Assembly (NCBI RefSeq): GCF_006171285.1
Contig: NZ_CP040888.1
Span: 124,001-188,000, forward strand
Length of the DNA: 64,000 bases
Direction: 5' to 3'
From: Leclercia adecarboxylata
GTDB taxonomy: Bacteria; Pseudomonadota; Gammaproteobacteria; Enterobacterales; Enterobacteriaceae
Within the stretch, counting starts at the first letter, position 1, and each line of letters opens with the position of its first letter. A program made the translations under genes and the position numbers. The notes beneath the pieces were generated by a model, which had not been told where the DNA came from, did no database searches, and saw only the letters and a program-made list of their open reading frames with translations. Shown here one piece after another: positions 12,149 to 23,057 of the stretch.

Positions 12149-13740
12149 CTATTTATTGGTGAGATCTACGTTCCATGGCAGCAGTTCGGCCACTTTGTTG
12201 ATGGGCCACTCCGGCAATACGCTCAGGATATGGCGAAGGTAACCCTCTGGATCGATACCGTTCAGCCTGCACGTTCCGATCAGACCATACAGCAGGGCAC
12301 CACGTTCACCACCATGATCACTGCCGAAGAAGATGTAGTTTTTCTTGCCCAGACAGACCGCTCGTAGCGCGCGCTCAGCAGCGTTATTATCCGGCTCTGC
12401 CAGACCATCATCGCAGTAGTAACACAGGGCATCCCACTGGTTCAGTGCATAAGCGAACGCCTCGCCTAACCGGGATTTTTTCGACAGAGTGGCACTTTTC
12501 TCCACCAACCAGTCATGCAGGGATATCAGCAACGGTTAACTTCGGGACCGTCTGGCGGCCAGCCGCTGAGATGCCGGAAGGCCGCGTATTTCCTCTTCTA
12601 TCGCGTATAACTCACTGATGCGCTTCAGAGCCTCCTCTGCTGTGGCCGTCCGGGTGCTGATATAGACGTCATGGATTTTGCGCCGCGCATGAGCCCAGCA
12701 TGCCGCTTCTGTCAACGGCCACCTTCACGCTCTGCGCTGAACAACCTGTCGTACCCTGCGAAGGCATCTGCCTGCAGCACGCCATGATAGTGCCGAAGAT
12801 GTTGCTGAGGGTGTTTCCCCTGTCGGTCCGGTGAGAAGGCGAACCATGCCGCTGGCGGATCTGATGAACCCGCGCTTCTGTTATCACGGACATATGTCCA
12901 GATACGCCCGGTTTTCGTCTTCTTTCTGCCCGGCGCCAGCACGGGCACCGGAGTGTCATCCGTATGCAGTTTGCGGCAGTCCATCACGTAGTGGTAGAGG
13001 GCTTCATCCAGCGGGGCCATTAACCGGCAGCACGCATCCACCCAGTTGGAGAGCAGCGCACGACTCAGATCCACACCCTGACGGGCAAAGATTTCGCACT
13101 GGCGATACAGCGGCAGGTGTTCACAGTATTTGGCCGTTAACACGCGGGCCAGCAGACCCGGCCCGGCGATGCCCCGGTCGATAGGACGTGAGGGCGCTGG
13201 CGCTTCAACGACGCAGTCGCATCGGGTACAGGCCTTTTTCACCCTGACCGTGCGGATCACTTTCAGGGCGCTGGAGACCAGCTCCAGTTGCTCCGCGCTG
13301 ACTTCGCTGAGATAGGCCATATCACTACCGCAACCAGGACAGCTGGTTTCAGCTGGCTCCAGTCTGTTTATTTCGCGGGGAAGATGTTCCGGTAACGGGC
13401 GACGATGACGGGACTGGCGCAACTGACGCGGAACCTGCTGATCATTGTCCCGGCCGTTGTAACGATCGCTTTGCTGCTCCTGCTGTTTCAGCAGGGCTTC
13501 GGCTTCTTCGACCTGCCGGCGTAGCTTTTCTGAACGGGTACCGAACAGCATTCGGCGCAGTTTTTCTATCTGAGCCCGCAGATGTTCTATTTCACGCTCT
13601 TCGTTCTCTATTTTCTCTTCTGCGCGGGCCAGCGCTGAACGCAGGAACGACTCAGTCTCAGCAACGAGACTGAGCTGGCTGTCTTTCTGGCGAAGCGCGT
13701 CTTCCAGCGCAGCGATACGGGCGAGATAGTCCTGACTCAT
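12149..13740 (-). pseudogene. tnpC: IS66 transposase TnpC, frameshifted and with a nonsense codon
   Basis: The N-terminal part (13740-12712) starts MSQDYLARIAALEDALRQKD, with a coiled coil, the zinc-finger pair SCPGCGSDMAY and CTRCDC, and the DDE start KLHTDDTPVPV. It stops at CGT TGA after SAEREGGR. The C-terminal part ([17 protein letters not shown] onward) continues in another frame, as also in copy 2. A further change, AAA to TAA at about 12,536, adds a stop inside SRSKPLLISLHD. Only copy 1 has that second defect, so it is certainly inactive. Confidence 0.9.
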
Positions 13741-13770
13741 GACCCCATTTATAATGCGGTCATGCGCTTT

Positions 13771-14121
13771 TTACAACATCGTCAGTGAGTTAAGGCGTGC
13801 AGTTTTAGGTTTCCGCCAGTCCAGCTTATCGAGGAGCATGGCGAGTTGTGAGCGGGTGATGGCGATTTTGCCGTCGCGTACAGCAGGCCAGACGAACTGT
13901 CCCTCTTCCAGACGTTTGGTAAACAGACACAGACCGTCAGCATCAGCCCAGAGGATCCTCACGGTGTCACCTTTACGACCACGGAAGATAAACAGGTGGC
14001 CGGAGAACGGATTGTCATCAAGAACATGCTGGACCAGTTCGCCCAGACCATTGAAGGACTTACGCATATCGGTGACCCCGGCAACCAGCCAGATACGAGT
14101 GCCTGACGGTAAGGGTATCAT
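13771..14121 (-). CDS. tnpB: IS66 accessory protein TnpB
   Basis: The product has about 116 residues from ATG 14121 (MIPLPSGTRIWLVAGVTDMR). It is the IS66 Orf2-like protein with the typical LFIFRGRKGDTVRILWADADG core. TnpB is needed with TnpA and TnpC for IS66 transposition. The start overlaps the end of tnpA (ATGA). It is intact and almost identical to copy 2. Confidence 0.92.
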   Translation of the reverse strand: MIPLPSGTRIWLVAGVTDMRKSFNGLGELVQHVLDDNPFSGHLFIFRGRKGDTVRILWADADGLCLFTKRLEEGQFVWPAVRDGKIAITRSQLAMLLDKLDWRKPKTARLNSLTML

Positions 14122-14450
14122 CGGCTCCTCCCGCTCAGCTCGCGGATCAGCGTTTTCAGAAGTGCAGGTGATAAATCCCCGGACAGACGCAGGCTGGCAC
14201 CGCCGACAGTCACCTCGCATGTCATGGCCTCGCGGCAGGCTGGAGCGGCGGGTTCATAGTGCGGCTCAGCATGGTGTGACAGGACCATATCAGGCAGGAC
14301 AACGGGGATAACAGAGTCTTGCTCTCTGATTGACCGTTGTATTTCATCGGGCAGAAGATGTCTGTAACGCTGGCGCCAGGTAAACAGCAGATTGTCATTA
14401 ATTCCATTATCCCGCGCCAACCGGGCAACACAGGCTCCAGGCTGATATGA
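14118..14450 (-). pseudogene. tnpA: IS66 TnpA, 5' end removed
   Basis: The frame reads GACVARLARDNGINDNLLFTWR into the conserved C-terminal part TCEVTVGGASLRLSGD and stops at 14118. Comparison with copy 2 shows the first about 25 codons (MSNTLQPRRARASYSMDFKL) are missing, replaced by the IS3-family element at 14,450. The remaining part has the helix-turn-helix of a Tnp_8-like protein. Confidence 0.88.
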
Positions 14451-14483
14451 AGTGGTTTACTGAATTTGGCCACCTGAACAGAG

Positions 14484-15379
<896 letters not shown>

Positions 15380-15384
15380 AGTAA

Positions 15385-15660
15385 TAATGCCGATGTCAGT
15401 CTTTACCACCACTTAGTTTGCCGTTTAACCAGATTGGTGTGATTACTGATGCAGTGAAGACCTTCCCGCATCCTGACTCACACAGCGATCGACCTTTTGT
15501 GTCCTGCCCTGGACCCGTCGGTTGCCGGAAGCGCCTTCATGCGAGGCATCTCCTCACCGATGCGCGTGACTCAAGAAGGGCCTGACGGCTTGTCTCGTTA
15601 CTGTCCTGTCCAGGTTATCTGTCTGGAGATTCAACTCTGTTTCCTCACAGGAGCTCTGTC
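15385..15660 (+). ncRNA. Possible bridge (seek) RNA region of the IS110 element
   Basis: In IS110-group elements the noncoding part upstream of the recombinase gene encodes the bridge RNA, whose two loops specify target and donor. This stretch is noncoding, of suitable length (about 275 nt) and in the right place. I have not folded it; only short complementary pieces are evident by eye. The call rests on family knowledge and position. Confidence 0.4.
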
Positions 15661-16737
15661 ATGGTTGATAAAGTTACCGAAGCTGCCGTTGTGGGTGGCG
15701 TGGATACACATAAAGATTTGCACGTTGCCGCTGTCGTAGATCAGAACAATAAAGTCCTTGGGACTCAGTATTTCTCCACAACACGACAAGGTTACCGGCA
15801 GATGCTGGCATGGATGACCTCGTTTGGGACATTAAAGCGAATTGGTGTTGAGTGCACAGGTACCTATGGTTCCGGTTTGCTTCGTTATTTTCAGAACGCC
15901 GGGTTAGAAGTTCTTGAGGTGACTGCTCCAGACCGGATGGAGCGACGCAAACGGGGTAAAAGTGACACAATTGATGCTGAATGTGCCGCTCATGCAGCAT
16001 TCTCAGGCATCAGGACAGTTACTCCCAAAACGCGTGATGGCATGATTGAGTCCCTGCGGGTATTAAAAACTTGCCGAAAAACAGCAATATCAGCCCGCAG
16101 AGTCGCTCTCCAGATTATCCATTCAAATATTATCTCTGCCCCGGATGAATTACGTGAACAGCTCAGAAATATGACGCGCATGCAGCTCATCAGGACCCTG
16201 GGTTCCTGGAGACCTGATGCCAGTGAATACCGCAATGTAACCAACGTTTATCGCATTTCATTAAAGTCCCTTGCCCGACGCTATCTCGAGTTACATGACG
16301 AAATCGCTGATCTGGATGTCATGATTGCGGCAATTGTCGACGAGTTGGCACCTGAGCTGATTAAACGTAATGCTATCGGATACGAAAGCGCTTCACAGTT
16401 GCTGATCACTGCCGGAGACAATCCTCAACGGTTAAGATCAGAATCAGGATTTGCGGCACTGTGTGGTGTCAGCCCGGTCCCCGTTTCTTCTGGAAAAACG
16501 AACCGTTACCGACTTAATCGTGGTGGAGATCGTGCTGCAAATAGTGCACTTCACATCATCGCCATCGGACGCTTACGAACTGACGCAAAAACAAAGGAAT
16601 ATGTCGCCAGGCGTGTAGCCGAAGGACATACAAAAATGGAAGCGATACGCTGTCTAAAGCGATATATCTCCCGCGAAGTTTACACGTTACTGCGCAATCA
16701 AAACAGGCGGATCAACAGTATCCCGATAACAGCTTGA
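15661..16737 (+). CDS. IS110-family recombinase (DEDD transposase)
   Basis: A 358-residue protein with the RuvC-like DEDD catalytic set: Asp15 in GGVDTHKDLH, Glu64 in GVECTGTYG, and Asp102 and Asp105 in KSDTIDAE. The C-terminal Transposase_20 domain contains GFAALCGVSPVPVSSGKTN with the serine used for strand exchange, then RGGDRAANSALH. A ribosome binding site (cacaggagctctgtc) precedes the ATG. The protein is full length and probably active; with its bridge RNA it would choose the target. Confidence 0.93.
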   Translation: MVDKVTEAAVVGGVDTHKDLHVAAVVDQNNKVLGTQYFSTTRQGYRQMLAWMTSFGTLKRIGVECTGTYGSGLLRYFQNAGLEVLEVTAPDRMERRKRGKSDTIDAECAAHAAFSGIRTVTPKTRDGMIESLRVLKTCRKTAISARRVALQIIHSNIISAPDELREQLRNMTRMQLIRTLGSWRPDASEYRNVTNVYRISLKSLARRYLELHDEIADLDVMIAAIVDELAPELIKRNAIGYESASQLLITAGDNPQRLRSESGFAALCGVSPVPVSSGKTNRYRLNRGGDRAANSALHIIAIGRLRTDAKTKEYVARRVAEGHTKMEAIRCLKRYISREVYTLLRNQNRRINSIPITA

Positions 16738-16758
16738 CTCTTAGAAGGGCGTCCAGGG

Positions 16759-17029
16759 CAGCCAGTACGGCAGTGACGACTGGCAGCGCTTCTACCGGGC
16801 CAATAACCTGGCGCCGAGCATGAGCCGGCGTGGCAACTGCTGGGATAATGCGGTGGCCGAATCGTTCTTCAGTTCGCTGAAAAAAGAACGGATCAGAAAA
16901 CGCATATATAAAACAGGGATCTGGCCCGGGCGGATCTTCGATTACATTGAAGTCTTCTATAACCGGTCCCGGCGCCACAGCCACCTCGGCGGCGTCAGTC
17001 CGGAGGCCTTCGAACAGGCCTCGTCGTGA
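16759..17029 (+). pseudogene. IS3-family OrfB, C-terminal fragment
   Basis: This is the second half of an rve integrase domain. QGSQYGSDDW is the start, MSRRGNCWDNAVAESFFSSL carries the last catalytic Glu, and RRHSHLGGVSPEAFEQASS ends the protein. An ATG at 16820 exists, but there is no promoter or ribosome binding site. The missing N-terminal part should read up to HSD, the site where IS110 sits. Confidence 0.85.
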
Positions 17030-17064
17030 GGACAGGATTTGTCTACAGGCGTGGGGTCAGTCCA
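16759..17064 (+). mobile_element. IS3-family fragment, third type (orfB C-terminus and right end)
   Basis: The frame starting at the IS110 right end reads QGSQYGSDDWQRFYRANNLAPSM-type sequence and stops at 17029. The end gtggggtcagtcca follows at 17,051-17,064. The protein differs from both other IS3 transposases in the window. The 5' part of the element is missing. Confidence 0.78.
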
Positions 17065-17145
17065 AACTATAGGGCAGGATCGTCTACCGGGGCGGGGTCA
17101 GTCCATCAACGGCTCGGAAGTGTCTAGATTATCCGTGGCTATTCA
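17065..17145 (+). mobile_element. Two nested IS3-type right-end fragments
   Basis: Positions 17,071-17,099 (gggcaggatcgtctaccggg to gcggggtcagtcca) repeat imperfectly the preceding 35 bp, so they are the end of a related IS. Positions 17,099-17,145 repeat the right end of the element at the window start (caacggctcggaagtgtcta and on). The cluster records repeated insertion at element ends. Confidence 0.65.
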
Positions 17146-17149
17146 CCGG

Positions 17150-17296
17150 GGCAAACAGGCCGATCAGGAACGACATAAGAAAGTTCTGTATTACCGACAG
17201 GTCAAGAAACTGAGCATAAGAGAAACTGCTGAAGCCACCAGTTACAGTACATCTCAGGTCTGCAGGGTTCAGGCCCTGTTCAGGCCTGAAAATTAA
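17150..17296 (+). pseudogene. Serine recombinase/resolvase C-terminal fragment
   Basis: The frame reads GKQADQERHKKVLYYRQVKK, then LSIRETAEATSYSTSQVCRVQ, ending ALFRPEN. That is a C-terminal helix-turn-helix like those of resolvases and invertases (Hin-type recombinases). The catalytic domain is missing, removed at the IS end at 17,145. It lies tail-to-tail with frmB. The family call rests on this short domain alone. Confidence 0.5.
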
Positions 17297-17323
17297 GCAC
17301 ATTTTCTGAGGCTGGAAATCAAC

Positions 17324-18160
17324 TCATGCTGACAGCCTGAGCCTGTTGGCATGGTAAGCAATGTGCTCACCAATAAAGCTGGAAATGAAATAATAGCTGT
17401 GGTCGTATCCAGTATGATATCGGAACGACGCATTGAGGTTCATCTCATTGCATACTCTCTCAAGGATTTTGGTGCGCAGTTGCTCTTCATAAAAGGCGTC
17501 ACTCAGCCCCTGATCAATGAAGATTTCTGGTAATTTTTCACCCTGTAAAATGAGGCTGACTGGATCGTAGGCTTCCCACGTTTTTCTGTTTTCACCCAGG
17601 TAAGCGCTAAATGCCTGTTGCCCCCATGGCACCTGAGAAGGCGATACTATCGGGGAAAATGCTGATACGCTCACATATTCACCAGGATTTCGCAGAGCCA
17701 GCACCAGAGCACCCAGCCCTCCCATAGAATGACCGGATATAGATTTTCTTGCCGTTGCAGGAAAATGATTCATGACGACATCCGGAAGCTCTCTGAGAAT
17801 ATAGTCATACATCCTGTAATGAACATTCCACGGCTGTTCCGTCGCGTTCAGATAAAAACCGGCCCCCTGGCCAAGATCGTAACTGTCGGCATCCGGGACA
17901 TTATTACCCCGGGGACTGGTATCCGGGACAACAACGATGACGTTATGCCGGGCTGCATAATGCTGCATACCTGATTTGGTGATGAAATTCTGCTCAGTAC
18001 AGGTCAGGCCCGACAACCAGTATAGTACCGGCAGTTTTTCTGTTACTGCTTTGGGAGGAAGATACACACCGAAATTCATTTCACAATTAAGGGATTGTGA
18101 ATAATGCCGGTACACGTTTTGCCAGCCGCCAGAGCTGGCATGCTGCTCAATGAGTTCCAT
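17324..18160 (-). CDS. frmB: S-formylglutathione hydrolase FrmB
   Basis: Hydrolyses S-formylglutathione to formate and glutathione, the last step of glutathione-dependent formaldehyde removal in the cytoplasm. The 278-residue alpha/beta hydrolase (esterase D family) has Ser145 in ISGHSMGGLG, Asp221 in DQGLSDAFYEE and His254 in TGYDHSYYF. That is the expected triad spacing. It is the last gene of frmR-frmA-VOC-frmB, 64 bp after the VOC gene. Length is standard for FrmB/FghA. It should be induced by formaldehyde through FrmR. Confidence 0.95.
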   Translation of the reverse strand: MELIEQHASSGGWQNVYRHYSQSLNCEMNFGVYLPPKAVTEKLPVLYWLSGLTCTEQNFITKSGMQHYAARHNVIVVVPDTSPRGNNVPDADSYDLGQGAGFYLNATEQPWNVHYRMYDYILRELPDVVMNHFPATARKSISGHSMGGLGALVLALRNPGEYVSVSAFSPIVSPSQVPWGQQAFSAYLGENRKTWEAYDPVSLILQGEKLPEIFIDQGLSDAFYEEQLRTKILERVCNEMNLNASFRYHTGYDHSYYFISSFIGEHIAYHANRLRLSA

Positions 18161-18224
18161 CAGCCGTTATCTCATGGTTATTTCCCCTGACCGAAGCCAG
18201 GGGAAGTATCTTTAAATCCGGACG

Positions 18225-18623
18225 TCAGATAAACGTATACGCCGTGATTTTGTTACCCGCCGGATCCCGCAGGTAGGCAGCATAGGCCCCGGGAAGGTGA
18301 CCACGCGGGCCAGGTTGACCTTCATCAGCTCCACCGGCGGCAAGGCCGGCAGCATGGAAAGCATCAACCTCTTCCGGGGTGGCAGCAGCGAAGCCGACAG
18401 TCACCCCGTTAGCGGAAGGTGCTTCACCGTTGCCCGGACGGGCAATGATAAATGCCGGCTTTTCGCGGCCATAGAGTACCCAGCCGTTGCCAAACGGGCC
18501 GAGGTTATTGATACCAAGCGTGCCCAGGACGACATCGTAAAATGCGGAGGATTTCTCGACATCGGCTGCGCCAATGAACACATGAGAAAAGATGCCGTCA
18601 CCAGAAATTACCGGAGTTGTCAT
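18225..18623 (-). CDS. VOC-superfamily (glyoxalase-like) protein
   Basis: The 132-residue product has two beta-alpha-beta-beta-beta modules typical of the vicinal oxygen chelate superfamily: FSHVFIGAADVEKSSAFYD first, GAYAAYLRDPAGNKITAYTF last. It lies between frmA and frmB and is cotranscribed with them, 43 bp after frmA. The metal ligands cannot be assigned with certainty. Location suggests a role in handling a formaldehyde- or glutathione-linked adduct. That role is an inference; no substrate is known from the sequence. Confidence 0.85.
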   Translation of the reverse strand: MTTPVISGDGIFSHVFIGAADVEKSSAFYDVVLGTLGINNLGPFGNGWVLYGREKPAFIIARPGNGEAPSANGVTVGFAAATPEEVDAFHAAGLAAGGADEGQPGPRGHLPGAYAAYLRDPAGNKITAYTFI

Positions 18624-18666
18624 TTTCCACTTCCTTCAGTTTGAGTTGATTAAAATTCTGATGGGA

Positions 18667-19806
<1,140 letters not shown>

Positions 19807-19810
19807 TCAC

Positions 19811-20086
19811 CTATTTAAGATAGGCACGAACCAGCTCAATCGTATCGTCAACTGATTTACTGACTTCATGACTGTAGCTGTCATTCTGGTCAAAGGTTTC
19901 CCGTATGTGGCTCTCCAGCACCTCTGCCATCAGTCCGTTAGCGGCGCCCCGGACGGCGGCGATTTGCTGGAGAACGGAACGGCATTCAGCGCCACTTTCA
20001 AGTGCTCTTTCCAGAGCATCAATCTGACCCCGGATACGGCGAACCCGGGTTAGGACCTTTTTTTTCTCTTCAGGAGTACTGGGCAT
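19811..20086 (-). CDS. frmR: Formaldehyde-sensing repressor FrmR
   Basis: A 91-residue DUF156 (CsoR/RcnR-like) all-helical repressor. In E. coli FrmR, formaldehyde cross-links Pro2 to Cys35 of a neighbouring subunit and releases the DNA; both residues are present here (MPST, and Cys35 in [11 protein letters not shown]), with His60 in ESHIRE. It is first in the operon and is preceded by GAGGTAAGC. Two inverted GGGG/CCCC-centred sites upstream are its likely operator. The locus therefore looks formaldehyde-inducible and self-repressed. Confidence 0.95.
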   Translation of the reverse strand: MPSTPEEKKKVLTRVRRIRGQIDALERALESGAECRSVLQQIAAVRGAANGLMAEVLESHIRETFDQNDSYSHEVSKSVDDTIELVRAYLK

Positions 20087-20112
20087 TGCTTACCTCACTG
20101 CTCTGTATTTCT

Positions 20113-20165
20113 TATACTATAGGGGAGTATTACATTAAGATCAACACATACCCCACTATAGTATA
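20113..20165 (-). promoter_or_regulatory. frmR promoter and FrmR operator pair
   Basis: On the minus strand, TTGATC (20139-20144) and TATAGT (20116-20121) have a 17-bp spacer. Two inverted copies of one motif, actataggggagtat (20116-20130) and ataccccactatagt (20148-20162), overlap the -10 and lie upstream of the -35. A G-tract flanked by AT-rich arms is the form bound by CsoR/FrmR-type repressors. The IS1 end lies 20 bp further upstream. Confidence 0.8.
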
Positions 20166-20199
20166 ATAAATATATCAGAGCACCGGTAATGACTCCAAC

Positions 20200-20703
20200 T
20201 TACTGATAGTGTTTTATGTTCAGATAATGCCCGATGACTTTGTCATGCAGCTCCACCGATTTTGAGAAAGACAGTGACTTCCTGCCCAGCCTTGCCAGAT
20301 GCTGCCTCAGATTCAGGTTATGCCGCTCAATGCGCTGCGTATATCGCTTGCTGATAACGTGCAGTTCTCCCTTCAGGCGTGATTCATAAAGCGGCCAGCC
20401 ATCCGTCATCCATACCACGACCTCAAAGGCCGACAGCAGGCCCAGAAGACGCTCCAGCGTGACCAACGTGCGTTCACCGAATACGTGCGCCACAACCGTC
20501 CTCCGTATCCTGTCATACGCGTAAAACAACCAGCGCTGGCGTGATTTAGCGCCGACGTAACCCCACTGTTCGTCCATTTCCGCGCAAACAATAACGTCAC
20601 TGCCCGGTTGTATGCGTGAGTTTACCGACTGCGGCCTGAGTTTTTTAAGTGTCGTAAAATCGTGTTGAGGCCAACGCCCATAATGCGTGCACTGGCGCGA
20701 CAT
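20200..20703 (-). CDS. insB: IS1 InsB transposase
   Basis: An intact 167-residue InsB ([16 protein letters not shown] to [12 protein letters not shown]). It carries the IS1 catalytic region with [14 protein letters not shown] and [15 protein letters not shown]. Unlike the copy at 2789 there is no frameshift, so this copy could supply transposase to all IS1 ends in the window. InsAB is made by -1 frameshifting in the overlap with insA. Confidence 0.95.
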   Translation of the reverse strand: MSRQCTHYGRWPQHDFTTLKKLRPQSVNSRIQPGSDVIVCAEMDEQWGYVGAKSRQRWLFYAYDRIRRTVVAHVFGERTLVTLERLLGLLSAFEVVVWMTDGWPLYESRLKGELHVISKRYTQRIERHNLNLRQHLARLGRKSLSFSKSVELHDKVIGHYLNIKHYQ

Positions 20704-20897
20704 CCGACGCCATTCATGGCCATATCAATAATTTTCTGGTGTGTACCGGGCTGAGAGGCGATGTAAGTGAACTGTAGCTGCCATGTTTTACGGCAGTGAG
20801 AGCAGAGATAGCGCTGATGTCCGGCAGTACTTTTACCGTTACGCACCACGCCTTCAGTAGCTGAACAGGAGGGACAGCTGATAGAAACAGAAGCCAC
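20622..20897 (-). CDS. insA: IS1 InsA
   Basis: A 91-residue InsA with zinc-binding CPSC and CSHC and the helix-turn-helix [19 protein letters not shown]. Small changes ([14 protein letters not shown]) separate it from the copy at 2595, so the two IS1 copies are different isoforms and not products of a recent local duplication. Confidence 0.95.
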   Translation of the reverse strand: MASVSISCPSCSATEGVVRNGKSTAGHQRYLCSHCRKTWQLQFTYIASQPGTHQKIIDMAMNGVGCRASARIMGVGLNTILRHLKNSGRSR

Positions 20898-20952
20898 TGG
20901 AGCACCTCAAAAACACCATCATACACTAAATCAGTAAGTTGGCACCCTTACC

Positions 20953-21010
20953 CTGTATAGGTACTCTCTGTTTTTCGTGGCCTGCCTCGCCCACGAATTT
21001 CGCCAGTCAT
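20953..21010 (-). pseudogene. Gene start truncated by IS1 (unknown protein)
   Basis: From ATG 21010, after aggagcaaagtc, the frame reads MTGEIRGRGRPRKTESTYT and runs into the IS1 end. The Arg/Gly-rich start could belong to a DNA-binding protein, but 19 codons are too few to name it. Upstream sequence continues past the IS66 insertion at 21,055-23,547. Confidence 0.35.
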
Positions 21011-21084
21011 GACTTTGCTCCTGCATTTTATTAACGGAAAAGAATAAGTGATTTGTAAGCGTTAAGTGAGCGCCGTATTGACGG

Positions 21085-22676
21085 CTATTTATTGGTGAGA
21101 TCTACGTTCCATGGCAGCAGTTCGGCCACTTTGTTGATGGGCCACTCCGGCAATACGCTCAGGATATGGCGAAGGTAACCCTCTGGATCGATACCGTTCA
21201 GCCTGCACGTTCCGATCAGACCATACAGCAGGGCACCACGTTCACCACCATGATCACTGCCGAAGAAGATGTAGTTTTTCTTGCCCAGACAGACCGCTCG
21301 TAGCGCTCGCTCAGCAGCGTTATTATCCGGCTCTGCCAGACCATCATCGCAGTAGTAACACAGGGCATCCCACTGGTTCAGTGCATAAGCGAACGCCTCG
21401 CCTAACCGGGATTTTTTCGACAGAGTGGCACTTTTCTCCACCAACCAGTCATGCAGGGATATCAGCAACGGTTTACTTCGGGACCGTCTGGCGGCCAGCC
21501 GCTGAGATGCCGGAAGGCCGCGTATTTCCTCTTCTATCGCGTATAACTCACTGATGCGCTTCAGAGCCTCCTCTGCTGTGGCCGTCCGGGTGCTGATATA
21601 GACGTCATGGATTTTGCGCCGCGCATGAGCCCAGCATGCCGCTTCTGTCAACGGCCACCTTCACGCTCTGCGCTGAACAACCTGTCGTACCCTGCGAAGG
21701 CATCTGCCTGCAGCACGCCATGATAGTGCCGAAGATGTTGCTGAGGGTGTTTCCCCTGTCGGTCCGGTGAGAAGGCGAACCATGCCGCTGGCGGATCTGA
21801 TGAACCCGCGCTTCTGTTATCACGGACATATGTCCAGATACGCCCGGTTTTCGTCTTCTTTCTGCCCGGCGCCAGCACGGGCACCGGAGTGTCATCCGTA
21901 TGCAGTTTGCGGCAGTCCATCACGTAGTGGTAGAGGGCTTCATCCAGCGGGGCCATTAACCGGCAGCACGCATCCACCCAGTTGGAGAGCAGCGCACGAC
22001 TCAGATCCACACCCTGACGGGCAAAGATTTCGCACTGGCGATACAGCGGCAGGTGTTCACAGTATTTGGCCGTTAACACGCGGGCCAGCAGACCCGGCCC
22101 GGCGATGCCCCGGTCGATAGGACGTGAGGGCGCTGGCGCTTCAACGACGCAGTCGCATCGGGTACAGGCCTTTTTCACTCTGACCGTGCGGATCACTTTC
22201 AGGGCGCTGGAGACCAGCTCCAGTTGCTCCGCGCTGACTTCGCTGAGATAGGCCATATCACTACCGCAACCAGGACAGCTGGTTTCAGCTGGCTCCAGTC
22301 TGTTTATTTCGCGGGGAAGATGTTCCGGTAACGGGCGACGATGACGGGACTGGCGCAACTGACGCGGAACCTGCTGATCATTGTCCCGGCCGTTGTAACG
22401 ATCGCTTTGCTGCTCCTGCTGTTTCAGCAGGGCTTCGGCTTCTTCGACCTGCCGGCGTAGCTTTTCTGAACGGGTACCGAACAGCATTCGGCGCAGTTTT
22501 TCTATCTGAGCCCGCAGATGTTCTATTTCACGCTCTTCGTTCTCTATTTTCTCTTCTGCGCGGGCCAGCGCCGAACGCAGGAACGACTCAGTCTCAGCAA
22601 CGAGACTGAGCTGGCTGTCTTTCTGGCGAAGCGCGTCTTCCAGCGCAGCGATACGGGCGAGATAGTCCTGACTCAT
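21085..22676 (-). pseudogene. tnpC: IS66 transposase TnpC, split by one-base frameshift
   Basis: Two abutting frames together make a TnpC of about 530 residues. The first (22676-21648) has the N-terminal coil, zinc-finger cysteines and DDE start, and stops at CGT TGA after SAEREGGR. The second (21651-21085) starts at the overlapping TTG and carries [17 protein letters not shown] and the catalytic C-terminus ending LLPWNVDLTNK. Copy 1 has the same break. Either the mutation predates duplication, with transposase supplied in trans, or the overlap (TTGA) permits frameshifting or reinitiation. I favour a shared mutation. Confidence 0.8.
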
Positions 22677-22706
22677 GACCCCATTTATAATGCGGTCATG
22701 CGCTTT

Positions 22707-23057
22707 TTACAACATCGTCAGTGAGTTAAGGCGTGCAGTTTTAGGTTGCCGCCAGTCCAGCTTATCGAGGAGCATGGCGAGTTGTGAGCGGGTGATGGCG
22801 ATTTTGCCGTCGCGTACAGCAGGCCAGACGAACTGTCCCTCTTCCAGACGTTTGGTAAACAGACACAGACCGTCAGCATCAGCCCAGAGGATCCTCACGG
22901 TGTCACCTTTACGACCACGGAAGATAAACAGGTGGCCGGAGAACGGATTGTCATCAAGAACATGCTGGACCAGTTCGCCCAGACCATTGAAGGACTTACG
23001 CATATCGGTGACCCCGGCAACCAGCCAGATACGAGTGCCTGACGGTAAGGGTATCAT
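22707..23057 (-). CDS. tnpB: IS66 accessory protein TnpB
   Basis: An intact Orf2-type protein of 116 residues from ATG 23057, overlapping the tnpA stop. It contains FIFRGRKGDTVRILWADADG. It differs from copy 1 by one residue (DWRQPKT against DWRKPKT). Confidence 0.93.
   Translation of the reverse strand: MIPLPSGTRIWLVAGVTDMRKSFNGLGELVQHVLDDNPFSGHLFIFRGRKGDTVRILWADADGLCLFTKRLEEGQFVWPAVRDGKIAITRSQLAMLLDKLDWRQPKTARLNSLTML

Larger units (their letters stand above)
12119..14450 (-). mobile_element. IS66-family element, copy 1 (tnpA end lost)
   Basis: The end gtaagcgttaagtgagcgcc is at 12119. The content is tnpC, tnpB and part of tnpA, nearly identical to the complete copy at 21,055-23,547. It breaks off at gctgatatga (14,450), where an IS3-family element begins. 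The tnpC gene here carries a frameshift and an added stop codon. Confidence 0.93.
15380..16758 (+). mobile_element. IS110-family insertion sequence
   Basis: It contains one recombinase gene preceded by about 280 bp of noncoding DNA and followed by about 20 bp, the layout of IS110-group elements. There are no clear inverted repeats, as expected for the family. The left flank is the HSD end of one IS3 orfB and the right flank is the QGSQY start of a different IS3 orfB. Exact ends are uncertain by a few bases. Confidence 0.8.
20185..20952 (-). mobile_element. IS1 element, full length, variant left end
   Basis: It spans exactly 768 bp. The right end (ggtaatgactccaacttact at 20185) is normal. The left end, read outward, is ggtaagggtgccaacttact instead of ggtgatgctgccaacttact. 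No 9-bp duplication is seen (cagagcacc and ctgtatagg). It lies just upstream of the frm promoter and cuts a short gene start at 20,953. Confidence 0.92.
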
